Part shown: positions 45,007 to 54,076 of the stretch, one piece after another
Layout of the letters: every line of letters starts with the position of its first letter
Position numbering within the stretch: the first letter of the stretch is position 1
Source: Kitasatospora phosalacinea
Lineage (GTDB): Bacteria; Actinomycetota; Actinomycetes; Streptomycetales; Streptomycetaceae
Length of the DNA stretch: 64,000 nucleotides
Direction of reading: 5' to 3'
Assembly: GCF_030268885.1 (NCBI RefSeq)
Contig: NZ_BSSA01000009.1
Coordinates: 124,001 to 188,000 of the forward strand
Position numbers and translations under genes: made by a program
Notes under the pieces: model-generated
What the model was told of the DNA's origin: nothing
The model's database searches: none
Seen by the model: the letters and a program-made list of their open reading frames with translations, nothing else

Positions 45007-45774
45007 GTGATCGAGCTGAAGACTCCGCAGGCGATCGAGAAGATGGCCGTCACCGGCCGGTTCGTCGCCGAGACGCTGGCCGAGCTGTCGGGGCTGGCCG
45101 AGGTGGGGCGGGACGTGATGGACCTGGAGCTGCGGGCCAGGAAGCTGGTCGCGGAGCGCGGGGCCGAGTCCTGCTACTGGGACTACGCGCCGTCGTTCGG
45201 GCGCGGCCCGTTCCGGAACGTGATCTGCCTGTCGGTGAACGACGCGGTGCTGCACGGGCAGCCGCACCCCTACGTGCTGCAGGACGGGGACGTGCTGAGC
45301 CTGGACTTCGCGGTGTCGATCGACGGCTGGGTGGCCGACTCGGCGGTCACCGTCATCGTGGGCACCCCGGACGAGCGGGACGTCCGGCTGGCGGAGTCGA
45401 CCCGGACCGCGCTGGACGCGGCGATCGCGGCCGCGGTGCCCGGCAACCGGATCGGGGACGTCTCGGCGGCGATCGCGGCGGTCGGGCAGGGCGCCGGCTA
45501 CCGGATCAACACCGACTTCGGCGGGCACGGCCTGGGCCGCACCATGCACGAGGACCCGCACGTGCCGAACGTCGGACGGCCCGGGCGCGGGCTGGAGCTG
45601 AAGCCCGGGCTGACGCTGGCGCTGGAGCCCTGGTGGTGCACCGGCACGGCGCGGCTGCGGGTGGACGCGGACGGCTGGACGCTGCGCTCGGCGGACGGCT
45701 CGCGCGGGGCCCACTCCGAGCACACGGTGGCGATCACCGAGGACGGCCCCCGGGTGCTGACCGCCCTCTCCTGA
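45007..45774 (+). CDS. map: Type I methionine aminopeptidase
   Basis: 255-residue cytoplasmic metalloprotease that removes the initiator Met from new proteins. The five metal ligands are visible: Asp in LSLDFAVSIDGW, Asp in VADSAVTVIVG, His in GGHGLGRTMHEDPHV, Glu in LTLALEPWW and Glu in GAHSEHTVAI. There is no N-terminal zinc finger. Streptomycetes usually have several map genes. Here it is not near secY/infA, and the paired palindromes suggest it is inducible rather than housekeeping. GTG start with GGGAG upstream. Confidence 0.92.
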   Translation: MIELKTPQAIEKMAVTGRFVAETLAELSGLAEVGRDVMDLELRARKLVAERGAESCYWDYAPSFGRGPFRNVICLSVNDAVLHGQPHPYVLQDGDVLSLDFAVSIDGWVADSAVTVIVGTPDERDVRLAESTRTALDAAIAAAVPGNRIGDVSAAIAAVGQGAGYRINTDFGGHGLGRTMHEDPHVPNVGRPGRGLELKPGLTLALEPWWCTGTARLRVDADGWTLRSADGSRGAHSEHTVAITEDGPRVLTALS

Positions 45775-46111
45775 GGCGCGGCCCGGGCGGGGGAGCGGGT
45801 GGGACGCGGCCCGAGCGGGGCCGCGGCCCGAACGGACCGGCCGGGAGGGCGAGTTCGGCCACGGCGGGTGACGGGCCGGTGGACGGTGGGTGGTCGTTGT
45901 GGCCCGTCCCATAGGCGGATCGCTGGACAGTCGGCGCGCCGTCAGCGGGGGGCCACGGAGGGTGTGCGGTTCCCCGGCCGGAGGCGGCCAAAACCGGTGA
46001 GCCCGGTCACAGCCGTCGGCGGCCGGGCCCGGGAAATCGCGGTCGAGGTGGCCGCCGAGGGCCCCTGTACCGGCGGTAACAAGCCCCTGACCTGCGTAAA
46101 CCTTGGAATGC

Positions 46112-47110
<999 letters not shown>

Positions 47111-47151
47111 TCCGTCCCCGGACCGGACTCCGCCAGGAGACCGCACCCAGC

Positions 47152-47196
47152 ACGCCGACGGCCACCCCTCATGTCGGGAGGGGTGGCCGTCGGCGT
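47152..47196 (+). terminator. Strong hairpin after the Rpf gene
   Basis: A perfect 19-bp stem (47152-47170 with 47178-47196) and 7-nt loop, 41 bp past the stop codon. Confidence 0.85.
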
Positions 47197-47221
47197 TCCC
47201 GCGCGCCCGGGGGCGGGGCGG

Positions 47222-47578
47222 TCAGTCGAACCAGTCGGGCTCGGCGGCGTCGATCAGCTCGCGCAGCGCCGGACGGTCGCGGAACGCGCCCGAGAGCAGC
47301 GCGCCGAGCTCGCGCAAGGCCGCCGCGTCCTCCCCGTAGGCGACGAACATGCCGGCCTCCGGGTCGTACCCGAACCGCCCCTCCAGGTGCGGTGCCCGCG
47401 AGCGGACGGCGGAGCGCGCCACCGCCTCCCAGCCGTAGCCGCCGTTCTGCTGCCCCGCGGCCTCGAACACCTCGTCCACCTCGACCATCCGGTCGTCCGT
47501 CAGCATCAGGCCGTACGAACCGGGCCTGTGGTCGTACTCGATGAACACCAGCGGGGCGTAGGTCTCACGATCAGTCAT
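47222..47578 (-). CDS. Imm51-family immunity-like protein
   Basis: 118 residues. The sequence APLVFIEYDHRPGSYGLMLT, FEAAGQQNGGYGWEAVARSA and YDPEAGMFVAYGEDAAAL matches the Imm51 family as I know it, a family predicted from genomic context to neutralise polymorphic toxins. No toxin, WXG100 or secretion gene is adjacent. The ATG at 47578 follows the usual family start. It may be an orphan protector against a competitor's toxin or have moved to another role. Confidence 0.72.
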   Translation of the reverse strand: MTDRETYAPLVFIEYDHRPGSYGLMLTDDRMVEVDEVFEAAGQQNGGYGWEAVARSAVRSRAPHLEGRFGYDPEAGMFVAYGEDAAALRELGALLSGAFRDRPALRELIDAAEPDWFD

Positions 47579-47634
47579 GGCCCGGACGCTACCGGCGGCC
47601 GCCGACAACGCCGTTCGGTCCGGGGGCCCGGCGG

Positions 47635-47988
47635 TCAGTGCGGGAGGACCTCCTCGACGGCGCTGGTGCCCGCACCGGGGCGGGACTCCCACCGCCAGGT
47701 CTCGTCCAGGCGCAGCCGGCCGTCGGGGAGGCGGGACAGGACGCTGGTGCAGTGGCCGGAGTTGGTCTCCCCGGCCCGGTTGAGCTGCACGTAGCGGAAG
47801 TCGACGGTGTCGCCGGTGCGGGTGCCGACCAGGTGTCCGTGCACCACCTCGCCGCCGCGGTAGTCGGCCCACACCAGGCCGTCGTCCTCGTGGTAGGCGA
47901 ACCGGGTGCCCGGGTCGACCTCGCCCTGCTCCGGGCGGGAGACCGGGGCGAACTCCAGTCCGTCGAGCGAGGGCAGCGCGGGCAGCAT
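47635..47988 (-). CDS. Conserved hypothetical protein, 117 residues
   Basis: Small soluble beta-rich protein. GTRFAYHEDDGLVWADYRGG, EVVHGHLVGTRTGDTVDFRY, VQLNRAGETNSGHCTSVL and LRLDETWRWESRPGAGTSAV form a repetitive up-and-down strand pattern. Relatives are often mislabelled N-acetylglutamate synthase in databases; nothing in this sequence supports that enzyme. AAGGAG lies before the ATG (47988). It is 56 bp upstream of the Imm51 gene and may share its transcript. Function unknown. Confidence 0.8.
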   Translation of the reverse strand: MLPALPSLDGLEFAPVSRPEQGEVDPGTRFAYHEDDGLVWADYRGGEVVHGHLVGTRTGDTVDFRYVQLNRAGETNSGHCTSVLSRLPDGRLRLDETWRWESRPGAGTSAVEEVLPH

Positions 47989-48164
47989 GGCGGACTCCTT
48001 GGGGCCGGAGGGCGGTGGGCGCAGGACGGGCGCGGTCCAGTCGACCACGCCGGGCCGCCCGCTGACCGGGGTATCCGCATCATGGACAGGCGGGGCGCCC
48101 GGCCGGGGCCAACTGCCCTGCCGGAGAAGGCGGGTGACCGGACCTCACGCCCCGGTGCGGGCCG

Positions 48165-48193
48165 TTGGCGCAGGTCCGGCGGGGCGCTACGCT
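48165..48193 (+). promoter_or_regulatory. Predicted leaderless promoter of the SseB gene
   Basis: TTGGCG (48165-48170), a 17-nt spacer and TACGCT (48188-48193) end 6 nt before the GTG at 48200. Confidence 0.55.
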
Positions 48194-48199
48194 GCGCCC

Positions 48200-48982
48200 G
48201 TGACCGAACCCGTGAGCGAACGCACCGCGCCCAACGACGCCCTCGCCGCACTCCTCGACCGCTGGGGCCGGGGCGACGAGCCCGAACCGGTGGAGGTGCT
48301 CACCGCACTCTTCGCGGGCGGGGCGTTCGTGCCCGTCACCGCGGCGGGCAAGGTGATGTTCCTGCCCGACGACGAGCAGCCGCCCACCCTGCTCGCCTTC
48401 ACCGGCGCGGAGGTCGGCGCGGACCTGCTGCCCTCGGCCGCCGCGATGGTGCACTGCGACGCGGCCCGGCTGCGCGACATCCTGCAGCGGACCGGCGTCG
48501 GCGTGCTCGGCATCCGTTCCGCGGACGGCCAGGGCGTCTTCTCCGCCCGGACGCTGGAGGAGTGGGCGGCGTACGGGCCCGGCGCCGCCATGCGGCTCTC
48601 CCGGTCCACCGACCCGCTCGCGGTCGCGCTGCGCGACGCGCTGGCGCGCCGGATCCGCGAGTTCCCGGCCGTCCGCTCGGCCTGGGTGTCCCTGGTGCGC
48701 TGGGAGGCCACCGGCGAGGAGCACCTGATGCTGCACGTCGCCGTCGACGAGGACCTCCCCTCCGCCTCCGCCGACCTGCTGATGCGCACCTTGCTCGGCG
48801 AGGAGGTCGAGCGCGGCCCGCAGCACCCGAAGATCGGCATGCTCCCGCTGCACACCACCCGGCACGCCGACACCGTCGCCGAGCTCGACCGGCTGGGCCT
48901 CGACACCGTCCGCCACGACCCCGCCACCGGCCGGGTGCAGGTGCTCTCCCGCGCGTACGACACCCCGCCGGACCGGAGCTAG
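48200..48982 (+). CDS. SseB-domain protein
   Basis: 260 residues. The N-terminal SseB domain (about 10-130) has ALLDRWGRGDEPEPVEVLTAL, FVPVTAAGKVMFLPDDEQPP, LLAFTGAEVGADLLPSAAAM and VGVLGIRSADGQGVFSARTL. The C-terminal half is a second alpha-beta region (IREFPAVRSAWVSLVRWEAT, HLMLHVAVDEDLPSASADLL). SseB domains occur with enhanced serine sensitivity and in predicted toxin or signalling contexts in actinobacteria; the molecular role is unclear. It is divergent from the hypothetical gene at 47988. Confidence 0.82.
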   Translation: MTEPVSERTAPNDALAALLDRWGRGDEPEPVEVLTALFAGGAFVPVTAAGKVMFLPDDEQPPTLLAFTGAEVGADLLPSAAAMVHCDAARLRDILQRTGVGVLGIRSADGQGVFSARTLEEWAAYGPGAAMRLSRSTDPLAVALRDALARRIREFPAVRSAWVSLVRWEATGEEHLMLHVAVDEDLPSASADLLMRTLLGEEVERGPQHPKIGMLPLHTTRHADTVAELDRLGLDTVRHDPATGRVQVLSRAYDTPPDRS

Positions 48983-49049
48983 TGCCGCATCGGACGACGA
49001 TTGCCCGGTTCGTGGGACACTGCTCCGTCGACCGGGGGAGGGTGTGGCC

Positions 49050-49673
49050 GTGGAGACTGCCAACCGCGCGCTGACGGCGGACGTGATCGCGGCACTGAGG
49101 TACTGGCCCGGTGTCCTGTGGGTGGGTCAGAAGAATCCTCCGGACCCGGTGGACGTCACCGTCCTGCTGCCCTTCTTCAACGAGGTGCTGCAGGACCTTC
49201 CGTGGTGGAACCGCGACTGGAAGGTCGACCGGGTCCAGCCGGGTCTTCCCGCAGAGACCGGGGATCACCGCTGTGATCCCGCCGTGAGGTTCACCGAGGT
49301 GTCAATCCCGGGAACGGTCGTTTCCGGCAACGGCGAGAGCCTGCCGTTCGTCGCGAAGGTCGGGTTCACCGGCGACCGGCTGATCCGCTTCCAGGCCAAG
49401 ATCGGTGACGTTGTCATCGGCCCCGCCGTTGCCCCTGCCGGACAGCCGGAGCCGCACCCGTTCGGACGGATGCTCGCCGGCTTGATGAACCTGCGTGGGA
49501 TTCCGGTCGGGGACATGGCCAGGGCGGCCGGACTGTCGACGTCCACCATCCACATGCTCCGCCGCAGGCACAATCCGAACGTGCTGCAGGTCCGCCTGAT
49601 CGCCCGGGTCCTGGACATGTCGGAAGCGGACGTCAGGGTCATCGCCGGACTCGACGACGGCAGCACCCAGTAG
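49050..49673 (+). CDS. Unrecognised protein with C-terminal XRE-like HTH
   Basis: 207 residues. No named N-terminal family is evident (ALRYWPGVLWVGQKNPPDPV, LLPFFNEVLQDLPWWNRDWK, VAKVGFTGDRLIRFQAKIGD). The C-terminal 60 residues are an HTH: LAGLMNLRGIPVGDMARAAG, LSTSTIHMLRRRHNPNVL and VRLIARVLDMSEADVRVIAG. GC content and codon use are visibly less extreme than in neighbours, suggesting recent arrival. GTG at 49050 is 8 nt after GGGGGAGG; GTG at 49044 is too close. A transposase scrap follows by 16 bp, consistent with transfer. Confidence 0.75.
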   Translation: METANRALTADVIAALRYWPGVLWVGQKNPPDPVDVTVLLPFFNEVLQDLPWWNRDWKVDRVQPGLPAETGDHRCDPAVRFTEVSIPGTVVSGNGESLPFVAKVGFTGDRLIRFQAKIGDVVIGPAVAPAGQPEPHPFGRMLAGLMNLRGIPVGDMARAAGLSTSTIHMLRRRHNPNVLQVRLIARVLDMSEADVRVIAGLDDGSTQ

Positions 49674-49689
49674 TTGACAGGTGGCGGCG

Positions 49690-49785
49690 TCACCATGCGG
49701 CCTTGGCGCTGGGACGGTCGGTGCCGTCGAGGGCGAAGTAGCGCAGGGTGGTGAACCGGGCCTCGATCCGGTTGAGCCCGGAGCT
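49690..49785 (-). pseudogene. C-terminal scrap of an IS630-like transposase
   Basis: About 30 codons read SGLNRIEARFTTLRYFALDG followed by TDRPS, a close match to the conserved SW(L/A)NRIEAQFTALRYFALDGTDH stretch of IS630-like transposases, then stop. The rest of the element is missing, and the fragment directly abuts the YihY gene end. Confidence 0.65.
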
Positions 49786-49793
49786 CGGCGCCA

Positions 49794-50798
49794 CTAGTCC
49801 GAGCCGTCCCGGTCCTTCGGTGCGTCCTCCGGTGGGTCCTCGGGCGGGTCCGTGAAGTCGACGTCCACGTGCTGCTCGGGGCGGCGCTCCTCCTGGCGGG
49901 CGATGTCCTCCAGGACCTGTTCGTCCGGGCCGGTCAGCGGGGGCTGGAGGAGGGAGCGCGGCCACAGGCGGCGGGCGAGGACGGTGTTGCACTCGGCCGC
50001 GTACAGGGTGATCTGGGCGGCCAGGTAGAGCCAGGAGAGCAGGCCGATCACGGTGGCGAAGAAGCCGTAGACCGCGGTGGCGTGCCGGAGTTGGTGGGCG
50101 ACCAGGGCGGCGCCGAAGGCCTGCAGGACGGTGAACAGCGGGCCCGCGAGCAGGCTGCCGGGCCGCAGGGCGCGGGACGGGACCTCCTTCGGGGTGAGGA
50201 TCCGCAGACAGGCCAGGAACAGCAGGGAGTTGAGCGCCGCCGACAGCAGCAGCCCGCCGATCCGGGCCGCCGGGCCGCCCAGCGCCGTGCCCACCAGCGC
50301 CGCCGCGGCCGTGGACAGCAGCAGGCCGGTGCCGAGCGCCGCGAACAGCGCCAGGCTGCGGCCCAGCCGCGGCCAGTAGCCCGGCCGCCGCACCCCGGGG
50401 ACGTTCCACACCTCCGCCATCGCGTGCTGCAGCACCTGCGCGATGCCCAGCGCGCCGTACAGCAGGCCCGCGACGCCGACCACCAGCGCCAGACCGCTGC
50501 CCTGCACCGAGTGGACGTTGCTGCGCAACTGGTCGCCGATGATCGGGAAGTCGGCGAGCGCCGAGTCCACCACGGCCCGCTGCGCGTCCGGGTGCCCGTG
50601 CAGGACGAACCCGAGCGCGGTGGAGAGCAAGAGCAGCAGCGGGATCAGCGAGACGAAGGCGTAGTAGGTGATCAGCGCGGCCAGCAGCCCGCCCCGGTCG
50701 TCCCCGTATTTCTTGACCACGCCGACCACCAGGGCCAGCGGGCGGTGACGTTGCTGGGTGCGGTCGACGGCGCGCAGGGCGCGTTCGACGGGGTTCAC
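49794..50798 (-). CDS. YihY/BrkB-family inner membrane protein
   Basis: 334 residues with six membrane segments. Typical landmarks are RGGLLAALITYYAFVSLIPL, LLLLSTALGFVLHGHPD, GLALVVGVAGLLYGALGIAQ, LQHAMAEVWNVPGVRRPGYW and VYGFFATVIGLLSWLYLAAQ. An acidic C-terminal tail (QEERRPEQHVDVDFTDPPED) lies in the cytoplasm. The transport or envelope function of the family is not settled. Its end touches the transposase scrap but the frame is intact. It diverges from the MscS channel gene, so both may concern envelope stress. Confidence 0.92.
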   Translation of the reverse strand: MNPVERALRAVDRTQQRHRPLALVVGVVKKYGDDRGGLLAALITYYAFVSLIPLLLLLSTALGFVLHGHPDAQRAVVDSALADFPIIGDQLRSNVHSVQGSGLALVVGVAGLLYGALGIAQVLQHAMAEVWNVPGVRRPGYWPRLGRSLALFAALGTGLLLSTAAAALVGTALGGPAARIGGLLLSAALNSLLFLACLRILTPKEVPSRALRPGSLLAGPLFTVLQAFGAALVAHQLRHATAVYGFFATVIGLLSWLYLAAQITLYAAECNTVLARRLWPRSLLQPPLTGPDEQVLEDIARQEERRPEQHVDVDFTDPPEDPPEDAPKDRDGSD

Positions 50799-50937
50799 GG
50801 CACGGGCTCCTCACGGTGACGGGCGGCACGCGGTGACCGACGGCACACGCGCGTATGCCCGGTCGGCGCGTGTGAACCCCCGGGCGGCGGAAAGGCGGCC
50901 GGAGGACCCGGAGCCGAACGTCGAGGAGGCAGGGCAG

Positions 50938-51993
50938 GTGTGGTGGAGCGCGGTGCGACTGGTCGTGGCCGGTGCGGCGGTGGGGCTGGTGCTGTACGGG
51001 GTGGACCGGGTGGTGGAGCTCTCCACCACCCGCCTGTCCGCCCGGGCCGGGACGGTGCCGCAGGTGCTGCGCGGCTGCCGCAAGCCCATCCTCGCGGTGA
51101 CCGGGTGCGGGCTGCTGCTGGCCGCGATGCCGTGGGTGCGGGCCCCCGACGGGGTCGTCCACCTGCTGGTGCTGGCCGCCATCGGCTCCTGCGGCTGGCT
51201 GGCCGCCCGGGCCGCCGCACTGCTGCTGGACGGGGCGGTGCGGCTCGCGGTGCGCCGCCGGGACGCGGCCTGGGCCGGGCGGGCCCGCACCCAGGCCGGG
51301 CTGCTGAGCCGGATCCTGCAGGCGGCGATCGCGCTGCTGGCGCTGGCCGCGATGCTGATGACCTTCCCCGCGGTGCGGGTGGTCGGCACCAGCCTGCTGG
51401 CCTCGGCCGGACTGGTCGGCGTGGTCGCGGGCATCGCCGCGCAGAGCGCGCTGTCGAACCTGTTCGCGGGCATCCAGATGGCCTTCGGCGACCTGGCCCG
51501 GATCGGCGACGTGGTCGTCGTCGGCGGCGAGTGGGGCACCGTCGAGGAGATCACCCTGACCGCGGTGGTGATCGCCACCTGGGACCAGCGCCGGATCGTC
51601 ATGCCGATGTCGTACTTCGCGGGCCGCCCGTTCGAGAACTGGTCGCGCCGCTCCGAGCGGATCACCGGCACCGCCCTGCTGCACCTCGACCACAGCACCC
51701 CCGTCGACCTGCTGCGCGCCGAGTTCGACGCCTACCTGGCCAAGCACCCGCGCTGGGACGGTGAGGGCAGCGCCCTGCAGGTCGTCGACACCACCCCCAG
51801 CACCCTGGTGGTGCGCGCCCTGGCCACCGCCGCCAACGCGGCCGACGCCTTCGAGCTCCGCTGCGACCTGCGCGAGCACCTGGTGGCGTTCCTGCGCGAG
51901 CACCACCCGCACGCGCTGCCCCGGCTCGCGGTGGCGGCCGCGCCGGGGGAGGGGGTCGCGGGGGAGCGGGCCACGTGGCGGGACGAGGGCTGA
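50938..51993 (+). CDS. MscS-family mechanosensitive ion channel
   Basis: 351 residues. Four membrane segments fill residues 5-165; the pore-lining helix is in LLASAGLVGVVAGIAAQSAL and SNLFAGIQMAFGDLARIGD, the signature of MscS-type channels. The cytoplasmic vestibule starts with VVVGGEWGTVEEITLTAVVI and WDQRRIVMPMSYFAGRPFEN. It should release solutes during hypo-osmotic shock. GAGGAGG is upstream of the GTG (50938); the earlier frame to 50758 overlaps the divergent YihY gene and is rejected. Confidence 0.92.
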   Translation: MWWSAVRLVVAGAAVGLVLYGVDRVVELSTTRLSARAGTVPQVLRGCRKPILAVTGCGLLLAAMPWVRAPDGVVHLLVLAAIGSCGWLAARAAALLLDGAVRLAVRRRDAAWAGRARTQAGLLSRILQAAIALLALAAMLMTFPAVRVVGTSLLASAGLVGVVAGIAAQSALSNLFAGIQMAFGDLARIGDVVVVGGEWGTVEEITLTAVVIATWDQRRIVMPMSYFAGRPFENWSRRSERITGTALLHLDHSTPVDLLRAEFDAYLAKHPRWDGEGSALQVVDTTPSTLVVRALATAANAADAFELRCDLREHLVAFLREHHPHALPRLAVAAAPGEGVAGERATWRDEG

Positions 51994-52032
51994 GCGACGG
52001 TCAGCTGAGCGGTGGTCAGCGGCCGACGCCCC

Positions 52033-52080
52033 GTCAGCCGTCAGCCGCCAGCCGCCAGCCGTCAGCCGTCAGTCCGTCAG
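52033..52080. repeat. Heptanucleotide tandem repeat
   Basis: Seven units of GTCAGCC/GCCAGCC with a 7-bp period, running over the 3' end of the minus-strand gene at 52069. It lies between two convergent genes. Slippage here would change the last residues of that gene. Confidence 0.8.
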
Positions 52081-52887
52081 GCCGGGCGGGCCGGGCGGCC
52101 CGATCCGGCCGGCCCGGCGGGTGCCGTTGCGGCGCCGGGCCGCGGGTGGTTCGGGCACTCCGGCGGCGGCCGCCGCCAGGATCGCGTCGGGGTGGGTGAG
52201 CGCACCCCACCAGGCGGCGCCGTCGCCCTCGGCGTCCGGGTCGGCCTCCGGGTCGACGGGCAGCCAGGCGGCGGAGGCGGGCAGCAGGACGTGTTCGCCG
52301 GGCAGCAGTTCGGGCAGCGTCCAGCGCAGCGCGCACCGCTCGTACAGGTAGTGCTCGCCCCAGTGGACCGAGCGCCGGTACATCGCCTCCCGGTGCGCGG
52401 CCCAGCGGGCCGGGACGTCCGGGTCGCCGTCCGCGCGCTCGCAGATCGCCTCGGCGTCGTCGCCGGACAGCGCGAGCTCGAAGCCGCCGCCCGCGACCTC
52501 CAGCGAGGCGACGCCCTGGCTGCCGTTGTAGTCGGCCGAGGTGCCGGGCGGCGGGCCGGTGAGCGCGGCGGTGAACACCGGGCGGCGCACCTCGCGCCGG
52601 GTGCGCAGGCACCACAGCGCCCCGCAGGCCCCCGCGGCGGTGCGGGCGAACCCGACGGGCTCCGGCTCGTACGCGGTGACCAGCAGCTCCAGTTCGACCC
52701 CCCGGCCGTCCCAGCGGACCACCAGCGCCCCGGACGGCAGCCGCCACGACCGGTCGGGCCGCGCGGGCAGCGGGACGCCGTCCAGCTCGGCGGTGAACGC
52801 GAGCGGGCCCAGCGGCGTCACGAAGTCCGGTGCGGCGGCCGGGAGGACGGGTGTGCGCCGGACGTACGGCAGCAGCAGGGGGTTCAC
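52069..52887 (-). CDS. Hypothetical protein, 272 residues
   Basis: Not recognised. A soluble protein with PYVRRTPVLPAAAPDFVTPL, LGPLAFTAELDGVPLPARPD, GALVVRWDGRGVELELLVTA, CGALWCLRTRREVRRP, GGGFELALSGDDAEAICERA and LPELLPGEHVLLPASAAWLP; mostly beta strands with one helical part. It starts at a GTG (52887) that lies 10 nt after the corrected end of the upstream gene, or overlaps its uncorrected stop as GTGA. Either arrangement implies co-translation with the upstream membrane gene. The C-terminus is Arg/Pro/Gly-rich and ends in the heptanucleotide repeat. Confidence 0.72.
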   Translation of the reverse strand: MNPLLLPYVRRTPVLPAAAPDFVTPLGPLAFTAELDGVPLPARPDRSWRLPSGALVVRWDGRGVELELLVTAYEPEPVGFARTAAGACGALWCLRTRREVRRPVFTAALTGPPPGTSADYNGSQGVASLEVAGGGFELALSGDDAEAICERADGDPDVPARWAAHREAMYRRSVHWGEHYLYERCALRWTLPELLPGEHVLLPASAAWLPVDPEADPDAEGDGAAWWGALTHPDAILAAAAAGVPEPPAARRRNGTRRAGRIGPPGPPGLTD

Positions 52888-52897
52888 CGGGGCCCGC

Positions 52898-53363
52898 TCA
52901 GGAGGGCTCGCGGGCGATCCACGGCCGGGTGCCGGTGTGGCCGGGACCGGGGACGAGCAGGTGGACGAGCAGGCCGGTGGCCGCGCCCGCCAGCAGCATG
53001 CCGCCGGGCCGCCCGCTCTGCAGGCCCCGCCGGCCCGCGACCACCAGCACCAGGACCGGCGCACCCCTCAGCCGGCGCCACAGCGGGGCGAGCTCGCGCT
53101 GCTCGGACGGGAGTGCGAAGCGCTCGGGGAGTTCGTCCAGCGGCTTCGCCGGCCGCTTCCGGAAGGAGCGGGCCCACCACCACGCGCTGCCCGGGAGGGT
53201 GCAGCCGAAGAACGCGCCGACGGGGGGCGACGCGCGCCGTCGGCCCGTACCGGTCGGAGCGCAGGAGGACCGGCAGGCTGCTCACCGGCGACACCGGCAG
53301 CAACAGCGCTCCCGCGGCACGCAGGAGGTGGGTGGCGCGCACCAGGTGCAGTTGGGTCCTCAT
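52898..53363 (-). pseudogene. Frameshifted small membrane-protein gene
   Basis: The start MRTQLHLVRATHLLRAAGAL and LLLPVSPVSSLPVLLRSDRY is followed, after a run of six C (plus-strand 53222-53227), by a second frame that reads VGAFFGCTLPGSAWWWARSF, LDELPERFALPSEQRELAPL and GGMLLAGAATGLLVHLLVPG to a stop at 52898. Taking one C from the run restores a single frame of about 154 residues with two or three hydrophobic segments. The gene is paired with the 272-residue gene downstream. It could be a true inactivation, slippage variation, or an assembly error. No family is recognised. Confidence 0.65.
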
Positions 53364-53540
53364 CGAATCCCCCCGGGGCGGACGGGTCCGTCCGCGCACG
53401 GGCGGCATCCTAGTGGTGCTTCGTCAGGTTCTGGTGCTGTGTCCGGTTCTTGTGCGGGGGAGGGGGCGGCTGTGCAGGTGGTGCAGGTACCGGTCCAGCC
53501 CTTGACTTGCGCGGCGTGGGTGCGGCCGTGGGCGCGGGGC

Positions 53541-53954
53541 TCAGGCGGTGCCCTCGGCGCGGACGTCGTACTCCTGACGAGCGGCGAGGACTTCGTCGAC
53601 GTGCTCCACCGACCACTGGGTGAGTGCGCGCAGTGGTCCCCGCAGGGTCTGGCCGAGGGGGGTCAGCTCGTACTCGACGTGGGGCGGCACCTCGGGATAC
53701 ACGGTCCGCCGGACCAGTCCGTCGCGTTCGAGCGTGCGCAGCGTCTGGGTGAGCATCTTCTCGCTCACTCCGGCCAGCCGCTGCCGCAACCGGGTGAACC
53801 GGCAGGCTCCGTGCTTGCCGAGTTCTCCCAGCACGAGCACCGCCCACTTGCTGCCGATCTGGTCGAGCAGGTCGCGCGAGGGGCACCCGCGCGTGTACGG
53901 ATCCCAGGACGCCATGGGCTCCGTCACATTCTCGGCAGTCGCCACTCTACTCAC
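53541..53954 (-). CDS. HxlR-family regulator
   Basis: 137 residues, HxlR winged helix: CPSRDLLDQIGSKWAVLVLG, ELGKHGACRFTRLRQRLAG, VSEKMLTQTLRTLERDGLVR and PPHVEYELTPLGQTLRGPLR. The Cys in RGCPSRD sits where redox-sensing HxlR members (QorR/YodB type) carry their sensor cysteine, so thiol or quinone sensing is plausible. It diverges from a QorB-like reductase, exactly the arrangement of ytfH/qorB. Direct repeats between the genes are candidate operators. Confidence 0.93.
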   Translation of the reverse strand: MSRVATAENVTEPMASWDPYTRGCPSRDLLDQIGSKWAVLVLGELGKHGACRFTRLRQRLAGVSEKMLTQTLRTLERDGLVRRTVYPEVPPHVEYELTPLGQTLRGPLRALTQWSVEHVDEVLAARQEYDVRAEGTA

Positions 53955-53970
53955 CTCGATACTTTCCCGT

Positions 53971-54004
53971 AGGTGGTTACCTTACCAGCAAGTGGCTACT
54001 TACC
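53971..54004. promoter_or_regulatory. Direct repeats between hxlR and the QorB-like gene
   Basis: AGGTGGTTACCTTACC (53971-53986) and AGTGGCTACTTACC (53991-54004) are related 14-16-bp direct repeats. Placement between the divergent regulator and reductase suggests HxlR binding sites. Confidence 0.5.
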
Positions 54005-54076
54005 GATGGAGAGTGACCAGGCCAGTCTGGGTTCGTCACGCCGCGAGGAGAGTTCGCGGCAGGAAGGGGCGATCCC

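Noticed and set aside
47635-47988. N-acetylglutamate synthase
   Set aside because: Relatives carry this label in databases, but there is no GNAT acetyl-CoA loop and the protein is a 117-residue beta-rich protein.
49690-51912. A 740-codon minus-strand frame covering YihY and MscS
   Set aside because: Only its last 30 codons make sense, as a transposase scrap; the rest is antisense or out of frame to two real membrane-protein genes.
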